Origin: Alphaproteobacteria bacterium
GTDB taxonomy: Bacteria > Pseudomonadota > Alphaproteobacteria > Rhodospirillales > Rhodospirillaceae
Assembly (NCBI GenBank): GCA_003246625.1
Contig: QJZR01000009.1
Location: forward strand, 1 to 64,000
DNA: 64,000 nt
Direction: 5' to 3'
Shown here: one piece after another, positions 16,395-27,900 of the stretch
Layout of the letters: the number at the start of each line of letters is the position of its first letter
Numbering within the stretch: position 1 is the first letter of the stretch
Notes under the pieces: generated by a model
Database searches by the model: none
What the model was told of the DNA's origin: nothing
Seen by the model: the letters and a program-made list of their open reading frames with translations, nothing else
Translations under genes and position numbers: made by a program

Positions 16395-17708
16395 ATGACC
16401 AACATCGGCAGTCTTTTCATCGTATCCCAGGACGAAGCGCGCGCCCGCCATCTCGGCGAATTTTTCGAACAGGCGCGTCACCGGGTCGGGATTTTCACCG
16501 ACGGAGAAGACGCTCTCTCCGCGATGCGCGACACGCCGCCCGACGTCGTCCTGATCGGCGAGCGAGTCAACGGCATCGGCTGCGCCGAACTGCTGGCGGC
16601 GATGCGCGCGGGTTCGGCCACGGCGGACATTCCGGTCGCCCTGGACGTCGCCGACGTCGAGGCATGGCGCGGCGGCCTGGGCAACGGCCTGCAGGTCGAC
16701 GACGTGTTGCCAGCCGACCTGGACGCCAACGCCATGGTCTTCCGGCTGCAACCGCTGTTCCGCTTGTCCACCATGCAGGCCGAACTGCGCCTGCGCGCCG
16801 CCGACTCCACTCTCTCGGTGCGGGCCAGCGCCGCCTCCGCCAATACCCAGGCGCTGTACCTTTCCCTCAATCAGAAGGCGAACCTGCCGCCCGCGATCAT
16901 GGGCGGCGATGCCATCTGGGAAACCGCCACCTCGACGGCGGAGGCCGAAACCATCATCACCGGTCCCGGCTTCTTCGACGTCGCGGTGATCGACGCCACC
17001 GCGCAGGACGTGGACGGCATCATTTCCTTCTGCCACGACATGCGCGACAACCCGCGCCTGTTCAACCTGCCCTTCCTGGTCCGCGTCGCCGACCTTCTGC
17101 CCGACGACGCCCGGGAACTTTACCGCTGCGGCGCCAGCCGCGTGCTTTCCGGCAACGACGGCGATTCCACCCTGCGCCATGAGATCGATGCCCTGATCCA
17201 TCTGCAATTGCGCCGCAACGCGGTGCGCGACGCCCTGCGCCGTACCTTGACCGAAAACACCGGATATCCCCGTCAGGCGGTCTATACCGACGCCTTCCTG
17301 CTGCCCTACCTGGAAAAGCGCCTGGACATCGCGCGGGCGCGCGACCGCGCCTTTTCGGTGGTGCACTTGAACCTGCCCGAAGCCGCTTCCCTGCTTGAAG
17401 AAGCCGGCGATGAATCCTGCCGCGTGCTGACCGAGCAACTGGCCCGCTGGCTATCGCGTCTGATCCGGGTCGAGGATCTGGCTGCCCGGGTCAGCGATTC
17501 CGACTTCGTCGTGGCGCTGCCCGACACCCTGCCCGGCGAGGCGCACTACGTGATGAACCGCATCGCCGGCGTCCTCACCTTCACCGACTTCGCGGTGCCC
17601 GACGTCTACCGCCCGGTCAAGGTCTGGCCGCTGATCGGCGTCGCGGGCATGGAACCCGGCGACACCGCCGAAAGCATCCTCCAGCGCGCCCGCGCCAACC
17701 TCAGTTGA
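16395..17708 (+). CDS. Two-receiver, degenerate-GGDEF (PleD-like) regulatory protein
   Basis: The 437-residue protein has PleD architecture: receiver 1 (about residues 5-120), receiver 2 (190-275) and a GGDEF-like domain (290-437). Receiver 1 lacks the phospho-acceptor: the expected Asp is Gly55 in DVVLIGERVNG. Receiver 2 keeps an Asp (D200 in VAVIDATAQDVDG). The GGDEF signature reads SDSDF (367-371), preceded by LIRVEDLAARV and followed by VVALPDTLPGE, so diguanylate cyclase activity is unlikely. It may act as a scaffold or nucleotide sensor. It precedes the DsbA-like gene by 5 bp and follows a 218-bp gap that shows no clear promoter. Confidence 0.8.
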   Translation: MTNIGSLFIVSQDEARARHLGEFFEQARHRVGIFTDGEDALSAMRDTPPDVVLIGERVNGIGCAELLAAMRAGSATADIPVALDVADVEAWRGGLGNGLQVDDVLPADLDANAMVFRLQPLFRLSTMQAELRLRAADSTLSVRASAASANTQALYLSLNQKANLPPAIMGGDAIWETATSTAEAETIITGPGFFDVAVIDATAQDVDGIISFCHDMRDNPRLFNLPFLVRVADLLPDDARELYRCGASRVLSGNDGDSTLRHEIDALIHLQLRRNAVRDALRRTLTENTGYPRQAVYTDAFLLPYLEKRLDIARARDRAFSVVHLNLPEAASLLEEAGDESCRVLTEQLARWLSRLIRVEDLAARVSDSDFVVALPDTLPGEAHYVMNRIAGVLTFTDFAVPDVYRPVKVWPLIGVAGMEPGDTAESILQRARANLS

Positions 17709-18368
17709 GCGCGATGCGGATCGCCGTCCACTTCGACGTGATCTGCCCCTGGTGCTACATCGGCCTGAAGCGTCTGAACCTGGCCTTGGCGATGCGCCCG
17801 GCGGTCAAACCGGCGGTTACTTGGCGCCCGTATTTCCTCAATCCCGACCTGCCGGACGGCGGGATTCCGTTTTCCACCTACGTCGAGCGTAAGTTCGGCG
17901 GCGCGCAACGGGCGCGACGCCTGCTGCGCGCCCTGGAGGACATCGGCGGCAGCGTCGGCATCGCCTTCGACTTCGGGACGATCCGCCAGGTTCCGCCGAC
18001 CCTCGACGCCCATCGCCTGATCCGCCTGGCGCATCAGGCGGGCAAGGCCTGCGACGTCGCGGCGGCATTGTTCGCCGCCCACTTCTGTCAGGGGCGGAAC
18101 ATCGGCGACATCGAGGAACTGGCCGCGATCGGCGTCGCGGCGGGGCTGTCGCCCCTGCGCATCGCCGAAGCCCTGGCCGACGAGGCCATGGCCGAAAGCT
18201 TACGCGCCGAGGCCGACGCCGCGCAACGCGCGGGCACCCTGGGGGTGCCGCTGTTCGTCATCGACGACGCCTTTTCCATCACCGGCGCGCACGACCCCGA
18301 GGTTCTGGTGCGGCTGCTCGACGTCGCGACGACGGCAGCGGAGGACGAACGGACGAACCCCGGCAACT

Positions 18369-21853
<3,485 letters not shown>

Positions 21854-21857
<4 letters not shown>

Positions 21858-22132
21858 CGCAACGTCTTAACATATTCGAAATTCATGAGTTTCCCCATGA
21901 CATCCGTATCCATCCCGGCGGGCACCGGAGACTTCTGCACCAGCCAGTCGAGGAGGTCGCTGTCCGGCACGTCGAGAATCGCCTCGTACTGGCGCAAGGC
22001 ATCGCCATCGAAGGAATCCAGGTACTCGCGAGCGAACGCGCCGATCACCAGATCCAGCTCCTTCATGCCGCGATAGCTGGAACGGAACATCAGCCGCTTG
22101 CGGCGAACTTCCAACGCATCGGATGGGGTCAT
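21854..22132 (-). CDS. sdhE: Succinate dehydrogenase flavinylation factor SdhE (SDHAF2 family)
   Basis: SdhE helps attach FAD covalently to SdhA. The 92-residue protein carries RRKRLMFRSSYRGMKELDLV, with the RGxxE motif needed for function, then FAREYLDSFDGDALRQYEAI, DLLDWL and a C-terminal tail. Length and motif fit the family exactly. It is translationally coupled to mfd and divergent from recG across 114 bp. No sdh gene is nearby. This sdhE-mfd/recG layout is common in alphaproteobacteria and is probably historical, not functional. Confidence 0.95.
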
Positions 22133-22178
22133 GGTTCCTCCCTATTCTCGCTGTACCGGCTTTTCGCCGTATCCCCGC

Positions 22179-22208
22179 CTGTCACCGGCGCCGGGGATAG
22201 GATATATA
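22179..22208 (+). promoter_or_regulatory. Candidate recG promoter
   Basis: CTGTCA (22179-22184), an 18-bp spacer and TATATA (22203-22208) lie about 40 bp before the recG ATG, within the sdhE/recG divergent spacer. The match to a housekeeping promoter is fair; no SOS box was seen. Confidence 0.4.
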
Positions 22209-22246
22209 GGGATTGGCTTTTCTTGTCATCCCGGGAAGTCCGCCGT

Positions 22247-24334
22247 ATGCGTCCGACGATCCTTTATCCGCTGTTCGCACCGCTGACCAGCCTGCCCGGC
22301 GTCGGTCCGCGCCTTGCGCCGCTGCTGGCGCGGGCGCTGGACGGCGACAAGGTGGTGGACCTGTTGTGGCACCTGCCCTTCGGCTGCGTCGACCGTTCTC
22401 CACGCACCGGCATCGCCGACACCGTCGACGGCATGGTGGCGACCCTGAAGCTGTCGGTCCTGCGCCACGAACCCGCGCCGCCCAAGGGCCGCGCACCCTA
22501 TCGGGTGCGTTGCGCCGACGCCGGGGGCGAGATCGAGCTGGTCTTCTTCCACGCGCGGGAGGACTACCTGCGCTCCGTCCTGCCGGAAGGATCGGCGCGC
22601 GTCGTCAGCGGCAAGGTGGACTGGTTCCGCGGCCAGCCGCAGATCAGCCACCCCGACTACATCCTGCCGCCCGAGCGCGCGGCGGAAATCCCCGCCGTGG
22701 AACCGATCTACGGCCTGACCGCCGGGCTGACCCAGAAAGTCGTCGGCAAGGCGGCGCGCCATGCCCTGAAACGCCTGCCGGAACTGCCCGACTGGCACGA
22801 CCCGCGCTTGGCCGAGCGCGAGGGCTGGCCGTCGTGGGGGGAAGCCCTCGCCCAGGTCCATATCCCCGCCGATCCGGCGTCGCTGGCGGCCACCCACCCG
22901 GCGCGGCGGCGCCTGGCCTATGACGAACTGCTCGCCGCGCAACTGGCGCTGTCGGTGGTGCGGGCCAAGGCTCGCGCCCGCCCCGGGCGCGCCCTACCCG
23001 GCACCGGCGCGCTGGAAGCCAAACTGCGCGCCGCCCTGCCCTTCGCCCTGACCGGGGCGCAGGAACGCGCGCTGGCGGAAATTCAGGCCGACATGGCCTC
23101 GCCCAACCGCATGCTGCGCCTGTTGCAGGGCGACGTCGGCAGCGGCAAGACCGCGGTGGCGCTGCTGGCGATGGCGCGCGCGGTCGAATCCGGGGCGCAG
23201 GCGGCCTTCATGGCCCCCACCGACCTTCTGGCGCGGCAGCACCACGCGGTGATCGCCCCCCTGGCGGAACAGGCCGGTCTGTCGGTGGCGCTGCTTACCG
23301 GGCGGGAGAAAAGCGCCCCGCGCGAGGCCGCCCTGGCCGCCATTGCCGGCGGCCACGCCGACATCGCCATCGGCACCCACGCGCTGTTTCAGGAGGATGT
23401 GGATTTCGCCCGCCTGGGCTTGGCGATCATCGACGAACAGCACCGTTTCGGCGTGCGCCAGCGGCTGATGCTGTCGGACAAGGGGCGCGACGCCGACCTG
23501 CTGGTGATGACCGCGACACCGATTCCGCGCACCCTGATGCTGGCCGCCTATGGCGACATGGACTCCTCGCGCATCGACCAAAGACCGCCGGGCAGGAAAC
23601 CGGTGGACACCCGCCTGGTGCCGCTTTCCCGCCTGGCCGAGGTTGCGGACGGGGTGCGCCGCGCCGTCGCCGCCGGACGTCAGGTCTATTGGGTCTGCCC
23701 CCTGGTCGAGGGCGACGAAGAAACCCCGCTGACCTCGGTCGAGGACCGGGGCGCCGCCCTGGCCGCGACGCTGGGAGACGGCGCGGTGGGGATCATCCAC
23801 GGCCGGATGAAGGGGCCGGAACGCGACGCGGTGATGCAGGATTTTCAGGACGGCAAGACCCGCGTCCTGGTCGCCACCACGGTGATCGAGGTCGGCGTCG
23901 ACGTGCCCAACGCCAGCATCATCATCGTCGAGCACGCCGAACGCTTCGGCTTGGCGCAATTGCACCAGTTGCGCGGCCGGGTCGGACGCGGCGCGGCGGC
24001 GTCCACTTGCCTGCTGGTCTATGGCACCCTGGGGGAAACCGCGCGGGCCCGCCTGACCACCCTGCGCGAGACCGACGACGGCTTCGCCATCGCCGAGGCC
24101 GACCTGCGCCTGCGCGGCGCGGGGGAACTGATGGGCACGCGGCAAAGCGGTCTGCCGGAGTTCCGTCTGGCGGACCTTTCCGCCCATGCCGATCTTCTGG
24201 AAATCGCCCGCGTCGACGCCGAACGGGTACTGGCCCTGGATCCGGAACTGACCGGCGAACGCGGCGCCGCGCTCAGGTGTCTTTTATATCTGTTTGCGCG
24301 GGACGCGGTGGTGGCGACCCTGCGTTCGGGTTGA
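22247..24334 (+). CDS. recG: ATP-dependent DNA helicase RecG
   Basis: RecG reverses stalled forks and processes branched DNA. The 695 residues start LYPLFAPLTSLPGVGPRLA (wedge-domain lead), with DLLWHLPFGCVDRS. Helicase motifs follow: LLQGDVGSGKTAVALLAMA (Walker A), IIDEQHRFGVRQR (Walker B), LVMTATPIPRTLML, TRVLVATTVIEVGVDVPNA and LHQLRGRVGRGAAASTCLL. ATG 22247 matches the family start; the TTG at 22223 would add 8 residues. Its last 62 bp overlap the DUF502 gene in convergent orientation. Confidence 0.97.
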   Translation: MRPTILYPLFAPLTSLPGVGPRLAPLLARALDGDKVVDLLWHLPFGCVDRSPRTGIADTVDGMVATLKLSVLRHEPAPPKGRAPYRVRCADAGGEIELVFFHAREDYLRSVLPEGSARVVSGKVDWFRGQPQISHPDYILPPERAAEIPAVEPIYGLTAGLTQKVVGKAARHALKRLPELPDWHDPRLAEREGWPSWGEALAQVHIPADPASLAATHPARRRLAYDELLAAQLALSVVRAKARARPGRALPGTGALEAKLRAALPFALTGAQERALAEIQADMASPNRMLRLLQGDVGSGKTAVALLAMARAVESGAQAAFMAPTDLLARQHHAVIAPLAEQAGLSVALLTGREKSAPREAALAAIAGGHADIAIGTHALFQEDVDFARLGLAIIDEQHRFGVRQRLMLSDKGRDADLLVMTATPIPRTLMLAAYGDMDSSRIDQRPPGRKPVDTRLVPLSRLAEVADGVRRAVAAGRQVYWVCPLVEGDEETPLTSVEDRGAALAATLGDGAVGIIHGRMKGPERDAVMQDFQDGKTRVLVATTVIEVGVDVPNASIIIVEHAERFGLAQLHQLRGRVGRGAAASTCLLVYGTLGETARARLTTLRETDDGFAIAEADLRLRGAGELMGTRQSGLPEFRLADLSAHADLLEIARVDAERVLALDPELTGERGAALRCLLYLFARDAVVATLRSG

Positions 24335-25034
24335 CCGCCCCGGCGGCGGAAACCTTCGCCCGCTTCTGGTCCTTGCCGCGACGGTCGGGCGGCACCACGA
24401 TGCCGCCGGAAATCACCATCTTGATTCCCTCCTCCACGGTCATCGACAGCAGCGTCACGTCGCGGCGCGGCACGAACAGCAGGAAGCCCGAGGTCGGGTT
24501 CGGCGTGGTGGGAATGAAGACGTTCAGCACCTCGTCCTCGGTCAGGCTTTGCACCTCGCCCTCGGTGACGCCGCTGATGAAGCCCAGCACCCAGATTCCC
24601 CGGCGCGGATACTCCACCAGCACGCACTGGCGGAAGGCCGAGGACTTCTGCGACAGGACGGTTTCGAACAACTGCTTGAGCGAACTGTAGATGCCGCGGA
24701 TCACCGGGGTGCGGTTGAGAAGGCTTTCCCCCCAGCGCAACAGCAGGCGCCCGATCAGACCCGCCGCCGAGGCGCCGATCACCGTCATCACCACCAGCAG
24801 GACCAGAACGCCGAAGCCCGGAATGTCAAAACCGAGATAGGTGCCGGGGTGATAGCGCGGCGGCAGCACCGCCGCCACCTGGGCGTCGACGAACGAGATG
24901 AACAGCCAGGCCAGGTAAAGGGTCAACGCCGCGGGCGAAGTGACCAGCAACCCCGCCAGGAAATAGCCGCGCAGGCGGGAGAACAGGCCCGACTTCTTCT
25001 TCGTCTGGCCGCGCGTCGGACGTTTCGGCGCCAT
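24273..25034 (-). CDS. DUF502-family membrane protein
   Basis: A roughly 253-residue inner-membrane protein with a basic N-terminus (KRPTRGQTKKKSG) and two transmembrane segments (YFLAGLLVTSPAALTLYLAW and FGVLVLLVVMTVIGASAAG). A conserved soluble part contains NRTPVIRGIYSSLKQLFET, VEYPRRGIWVLGFISG, FIPTTPNPTSGFLLFVPRRD and TVEEGIKMVISGG. This is the DUF502 pattern, which has no settled function. GGGGGG lies 7 bp before ATG 25034; an ATG two codons earlier (25040) touches that site. A Pro-rich C-terminal tail overlaps recG. The cNMP-binding gene upstream is 19 bp away and likely co-transcribed. Confidence 0.88.
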   Translation of the reverse strand: MAPKRPTRGQTKKKSGLFSRLRGYFLAGLLVTSPAALTLYLAWLFISFVDAQVAAVLPPRYHPGTYLGFDIPGFGVLVLLVVMTVIGASAAGLIGRLLLRWGESLLNRTPVIRGIYSSLKQLFETVLSQKSSAFRQCVLVEYPRRGIWVLGFISGVTEGEVQSLTEDEVLNVFIPTTPNPTSGFLLFVPRRDVTLLSMTVEEGIKMVISGGIVVPPDRRGKDQKRAKVSAAGAVNPNAGSPPPRPAQTDIKDT

Positions 25035-25053
25035 GCTCATCCCCCCTTGCCCC

Positions 25054-25419
25054 TCAGGTCGCGACCCGATTGGACATTTCGCGCAGATTGCGCACCAGCA
25101 TGTTCAAGAGCCCGCGCGTGAAGGGGTCGAGCTTGTGCAGCCGCTCCTCGAACATCATGCGGTTGATCAGCACCAGGGTACAACTGTCCAGAGTGCGGGC
25201 GTTGGCCATGCGCGGCTGATTGTCGATCAGCGCCATTTCGCCGAAGATGCCGCCCTCGGTGATCACGCCGATGCGGCGCTCGGTTCCGTCGGGCAGATCC
25301 TTATAGATTTCCACCTCGCCCGCCTGCAACAGATAGGCGACGTCGCCTTCCTGTCCTTCCCGGAAAAGGACGGTTTCCGAGGGCACGACCTTGCGGTCCA
25401 TGATCCGCTGTTCCTTCAT
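25054..25419 (-). CDS. Stand-alone cyclic-nucleotide-binding domain protein
   Basis: A 121-residue protein made of one CRP-type cNMP-binding domain: ETVLFREGQEGDVAYLLQAG, VEIYKDLPDGTERRIGV, GGIFGEMALIDNQPRMANAR (the phosphate-binding cassette region) and a C-terminal helix. There is no helix-turn-helix or enzymatic domain, so it is a sensor without its own output. ATG 25419 has GGGAAAC upstream; 25470 would add a His-rich, unlikely lead. Together with the DUF502 gene it forms a two-gene unit, suggesting it might modulate that membrane protein (inference). Confidence 0.85.
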   Translation of the reverse strand: MKEQRIMDRKVVPSETVLFREGQEGDVAYLLQAGEVEIYKDLPDGTERRIGVITEGGIFGEMALIDNQPRMANARTLDSCTLVLINRMMFEERLHKLDPFTRGLLNMLVRNLREMSNRVAT

Positions 25420-25509
25420 CGCAGGTTTCCCGTTCCGGTGTTGGTCATGGTCCGCGCCGTCATCCGGCATTATTTAGGAATGATACGCACGAAGAGGAAC
25501 CCTGAACAG

Positions 25510-25956
25510 ATGCGACACGTTCCGTACGGCCGATTTCATGGAACCGTCCTGCCCACCGTTCCTTGCGTCAGCGGCCTTCTGATCCGGGGCGGCCGCGTCC
25601 TCCTGGCGAAACGCGGCCACCCGCCGCGCCGTGGCGAATGGTCGCTGCCCGGCGGCCGGGTCGACCTGGGGGAAACCCCGCGTGCCGCCGTCGCCCGCGA
25701 ATTCCGCGAGGAAACCGGCCTCGTCGTCCGCCGCGCCGTGCCCTTCGCCGAAACCGTGATGCACTCCCCCGGCGGGCCCTATCGCATCCTGTGCTTCCGC
25801 GTCCGCGTTCGCGCCGGACGTCCCCGCCCCGGCGACGATGCGGCGCGGCTGGCCTGGATGCCGCTGTCGCGTGCCGGGGCCCTGGTCAAACGGCGGCAGA
25901 CGTTGAAGATCATCGCGCGGGGAAGCCGCCCGCGCATCCTGCGGGAAGGAAACTAG
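25510..25956 (+). CDS. NUDIX hydrolase (ADP-ribose pyrophosphatase-like)
   Basis: The 148-residue protein has a perfect Nudix box: G-RVDLG-E-TPRAAVA-REFREETGL, preceded by the GGRVLLAKRGHPPRRGEWSL strand. It hydrolyses a nucleoside diphosphate linked to another group; the specificity is not readable from sequence. ATG 25510 has GAGGAA 10 bp upstream; an ATG at 25480 would extend it by 10 residues. Its TAG stop shares the palindromic CTAG with the stop of the convergent gene at 25953. It is divergent from the cNMP-binding gene. Confidence 0.9.
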   Translation: MRHVPYGRFHGTVLPTVPCVSGLLIRGGRVLLAKRGHPPRRGEWSLPGGRVDLGETPRAAVAREFREETGLVVRRAVPFAETVMHSPGGPYRILCFRVRVRAGRPRPGDDAARLAWMPLSRAGALVKRRQTLKIIARGSRPRILREGN

Positions 25957-26297
25957 AAACGGCGGATCGGATCGTCGCTAAGGATCACCACGGTATTTTC
26001 GTCCTCGCCCGGGCGTTCGCTCAGAACCGCCGCCCAATCGGCGGCGGAAACCGCGGCAAGGTCGAGAAAATCGCGGCTGGCGGCGGGACGCTCGACGCGA
26101 TTGCCGTCCGCCGGACTGCCGCGCAGGACGAACATGTCGCAACCGCTTAACGGCCGCAACGCGGCGTTTTCTTCCGCCACGGCGAAATCCAAGGCATCGT
26201 CCTGTTCGAAGGAAATGGTCTGCGCCGGAAAACGATCGGGATTCAAGGCCGCCTCCCGCCTTGCGCCCCACGAAAGGCGCAAAGGCCTGTGGATCAT
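25953..26297 (-). CDS. Hypothetical protein, 114 residues
   Basis: No family recognised. The protein is acidic and mixed alpha/beta in look (TISFEQDDALDFAVAEENAA, CDMFVLRGSP, TVVILSDDPIRRF), without signal or membrane segments. It is supported by a good promoter (TTGATC, 16 bp, TATAAT at 26340-26313) whose predicted start lies only about 9 bp before the ATG. There is no ribosome site, so the mRNA would be nearly leaderless. The stop overlaps the NUDIX stop in CTAG. It is a plausible real gene but may be smaller than drawn. Confidence 0.55.
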   Translation of the reverse strand: MIHRPLRLSWGARREAALNPDRFPAQTISFEQDDALDFAVAEENAALRPLSGCDMFVLRGSPADGNRVERPAASRDFLDLAAVSAADWAAVLSERPGEDENTVVILSDDPIRRF

Positions 26298-26312
26298 TTA
26301 TTCACACTTTCG

Positions 26313-26340
26313 ATTATACATTCTCCTGCGTAGGGATCAA
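26313..26340 (-). promoter_or_regulatory. Sigma-70-type promoter for the 114-residue hypothetical gene
   Basis: On the minus strand TTGATC (26340-26335), a 16-bp spacer and a consensus TATAAT (26318-26313). The predicted start site, near 26306, falls about 9 bp before the ATG at 26297. Confidence 0.6.
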
Positions 26341-26492
26341 TTCAAACCTGCGGTTAGGCGATTTCCGGGCCCATTTCCCGCAAGACGGGGTCTTCCCCCA
26401 CCAGCATGAGCCCGCGACGGCACGAAGCGGGTTGCATCGCCGCCGGGGACGGTTAGTATGTCGCCCCTATCGATTCGAGGAGGCTCCGCGAT

Positions 26493-26693
26493 ATGTTGCT
26501 TTTGGGACGCGCGATGTTCGTCATCGGCTTCATCGGCCTCGCCATCCAGATTTTCGACGTCTGGCTGGGCCTGCTGGGGCTGCCGATCGACAAGGAACAC
26601 CTGGTCTTCGCCCTGCTGTGGTGGGGCGGCTTCGGCGCCCTTGCCGCGGGCGGCGTTCTGATCATGAAACGGAACGAGGAAGAGGAAGGCTGA
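26493..26693 (+). CDS. Small membrane protein, 66 residues
   Basis: Two hydrophobic helices (MFVIGFIGLAIQIFDVWLGL and ALLWWGGFGALAAGGVLIM) and a charged tail KRNEEEEG. GAGGAGG lies 9 bp before ATG 26493, which strongly supports translation. No function known. It ends 15 bp before the convergent Lrp-like gene stop. Confidence 0.7.
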   Translation: MLLLGRAMFVIGFIGLAIQIFDVWLGLLGLPIDKEHLVFALLWWGGFGALAAGGVLIMKRNEEEEG

Positions 26694-26708
26694 GGCCTTC
26701 CCTCCGCC

Positions 26709-26963
26709 TCACCCGCCACGGGTGAAGGCGTTGAAGGTGATCAGGGTGAAGGTGCCGAAAACGCCGGGGATGGTCTGCACCGTCTCGGTGACGAAACGGC
26801 CGATGTCCACCCCTTCCTCCAGATAGAACTTGGCCAGCAGGTCGTATTCGCCCGAGGTGGAATAGACCTCGGAGGTTTCGGCGATATCGTCGACCATCGC
26901 CGCCGCGACCTCGTAGGCACGGCCCAGGGTGCATTTCACCTGCACGAACACCGCCTGCATCAT
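26709..26963 (-). CDS. Stand-alone Lrp/AsnC ligand-binding (RAM) domain protein
   Basis: 84 residues forming one AsnC-type regulatory domain: QAVFVQVKCTLGRAYEVAAA, AETSEVYSTSGEYDLLAKFY and QTIPGVFGTFTLITFNAF. There is no helix-turn-helix. Such single-domain proteins bind amino acids or pair with full-length Lrp regulators. GGAGGAAA precedes ATG 26963, which overlaps the deacetylase stop (ATGA), so it is translationally coupled to the HpnK/NaxD-like gene. Why a sensor domain is tied to a sugar deacetylase is not clear. Confidence 0.88.
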   Translation of the reverse strand: MMQAVFVQVKCTLGRAYEVAAAMVDDIAETSEVYSTSGEYDLLAKFYLEEGVDIGRFVTETVQTIPGVFGTFTLITFNAFTRGG

Positions 26964-27874
26964 TTTCCTCCACCGGTCTTTTCGTTTGCCGCGCCGAACG
27001 CCGCGATACGGTATCCGGCCCGAGCGCAATCGTCGTCGAATTCCGCCGACGTGAAATAAGCGTATTCCGCGGCCCGCGCCTCGGCAAGGGTGGAGCGCGC
27101 CGAAAGCAGCGCGTCCACATGCCCGGGATGACAGAAGATCAGCGGTGTGCGGGGCTGTCCCCCGGCATCGTCGAGGAAGCCAGCGAAGAGCTTGCCGTAA
27201 GGTTCCCTGAGGCTAAGGTCGTAGGCGCCGCGAAAACTGTCGTTGCGGCGGAAACCGGCGGCGTCGGCCATCCGCGCGAAGCCCATCCCCAACACGGAAA
27301 GCACCGCCGCCTTGAAGGCGGCGACGCCGCGCCGCAGAATCGGCGCGAAGGGTTCCACGGTGCTGCGCACCCAGCAGGAGCGGCCATACCGCCGCGCGAT
27401 TTCCTCCACCAGCAGGCGGCGCACCACCGGGAACACATGCACGTGCTGATGCCCATCGACGAAGGCGGGCGGCGCGCCGAAGGCATCCTCGAAGGCGTCG
27501 AATTGGGCCTTGATCTCGGCCGCGACCTCGGCGGCGGGCAGACGGCGCAATTGCGCGTCGCGCAACAGGGCGGACAAGGGCGGCAACACGCCCCCCGCGC
27601 CCAGACGGCGCGGCGCGGACAAGGATTCGTGATCGGTCAGCGTCAAATGCACCCCGACGTCGACGCCATGCGCCGCCGCGATGGCGGCCAGCCCCTGGGC
27701 GCGCTGCCGCCATTCGGGGAACAGAGTCATCGCGCTGGTCGCGGAAATCCGCCCTTTCCCGGCGAGAACGTCGATGGCGTCGCAGACGCCGGGCGACATG
27801 CCGTAATCGTCCGCGCAAAGAACCAGGCGGGATATTCTCTCCGCTTTCCCAGCTAGGGGGTTTTCGATTACCAT
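26960..27874 (-). CDS. ChbG/HpnK/NaxD-like carbohydrate deacetylase (YdjC superfamily)
   Basis: 304 residues with the YdjC-fold metal site: LVLCADDYGMSPGVCDAI (Asp pair), GVHLTLTDHESL (His) and PAFVDGHQHVHVFPVV (His-His), plus LIFCHPGHVD near the end. Annotators usually call this HpnK, but no hopanoid tailoring genes surround it. It is divergent from a GT2-GT39-GtrA set, with start codons only 26 bp apart. This recalls NaxD of Francisella and Bordetella, a family member that deacetylates undecaprenyl-phosphate-GalNAc for lipid A decoration. I infer a similar lipid-linked amino-sugar role; substrate unproven. Confidence 0.85.
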   Translation of the reverse strand: MVIENPLAGKAERISRLVLCADDYGMSPGVCDAIDVLAGKGRISATSAMTLFPEWRQRAQGLAAIAAAHGVDVGVHLTLTDHESLSAPRRLGAGGVLPPLSALLRDAQLRRLPAAEVAAEIKAQFDAFEDAFGAPPAFVDGHQHVHVFPVVRRLLVEEIARRYGRSCWVRSTVEPFAPILRRGVAAFKAAVLSVLGMGFARMADAAGFRRNDSFRGAYDLSLREPYGKLFAGFLDDAGGQPRTPLIFCHPGHVDALLSARSTLAEARAAEYAYFTSAEFDDDCARAGYRIAAFGAANEKTGGGK

Positions 27875-27900
27875 GCGCCACCCTTATCGGAGACTTCGTC

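Noticed and set aside
26960-27874. Calling the deacetylase hpnK as part of a hopanoid cluster
   Set aside because: No hopanoid gene is adjacent; the squalene genes are 23 kb away and on a separate unit. The glycosyltransferase neighbours point to another role.
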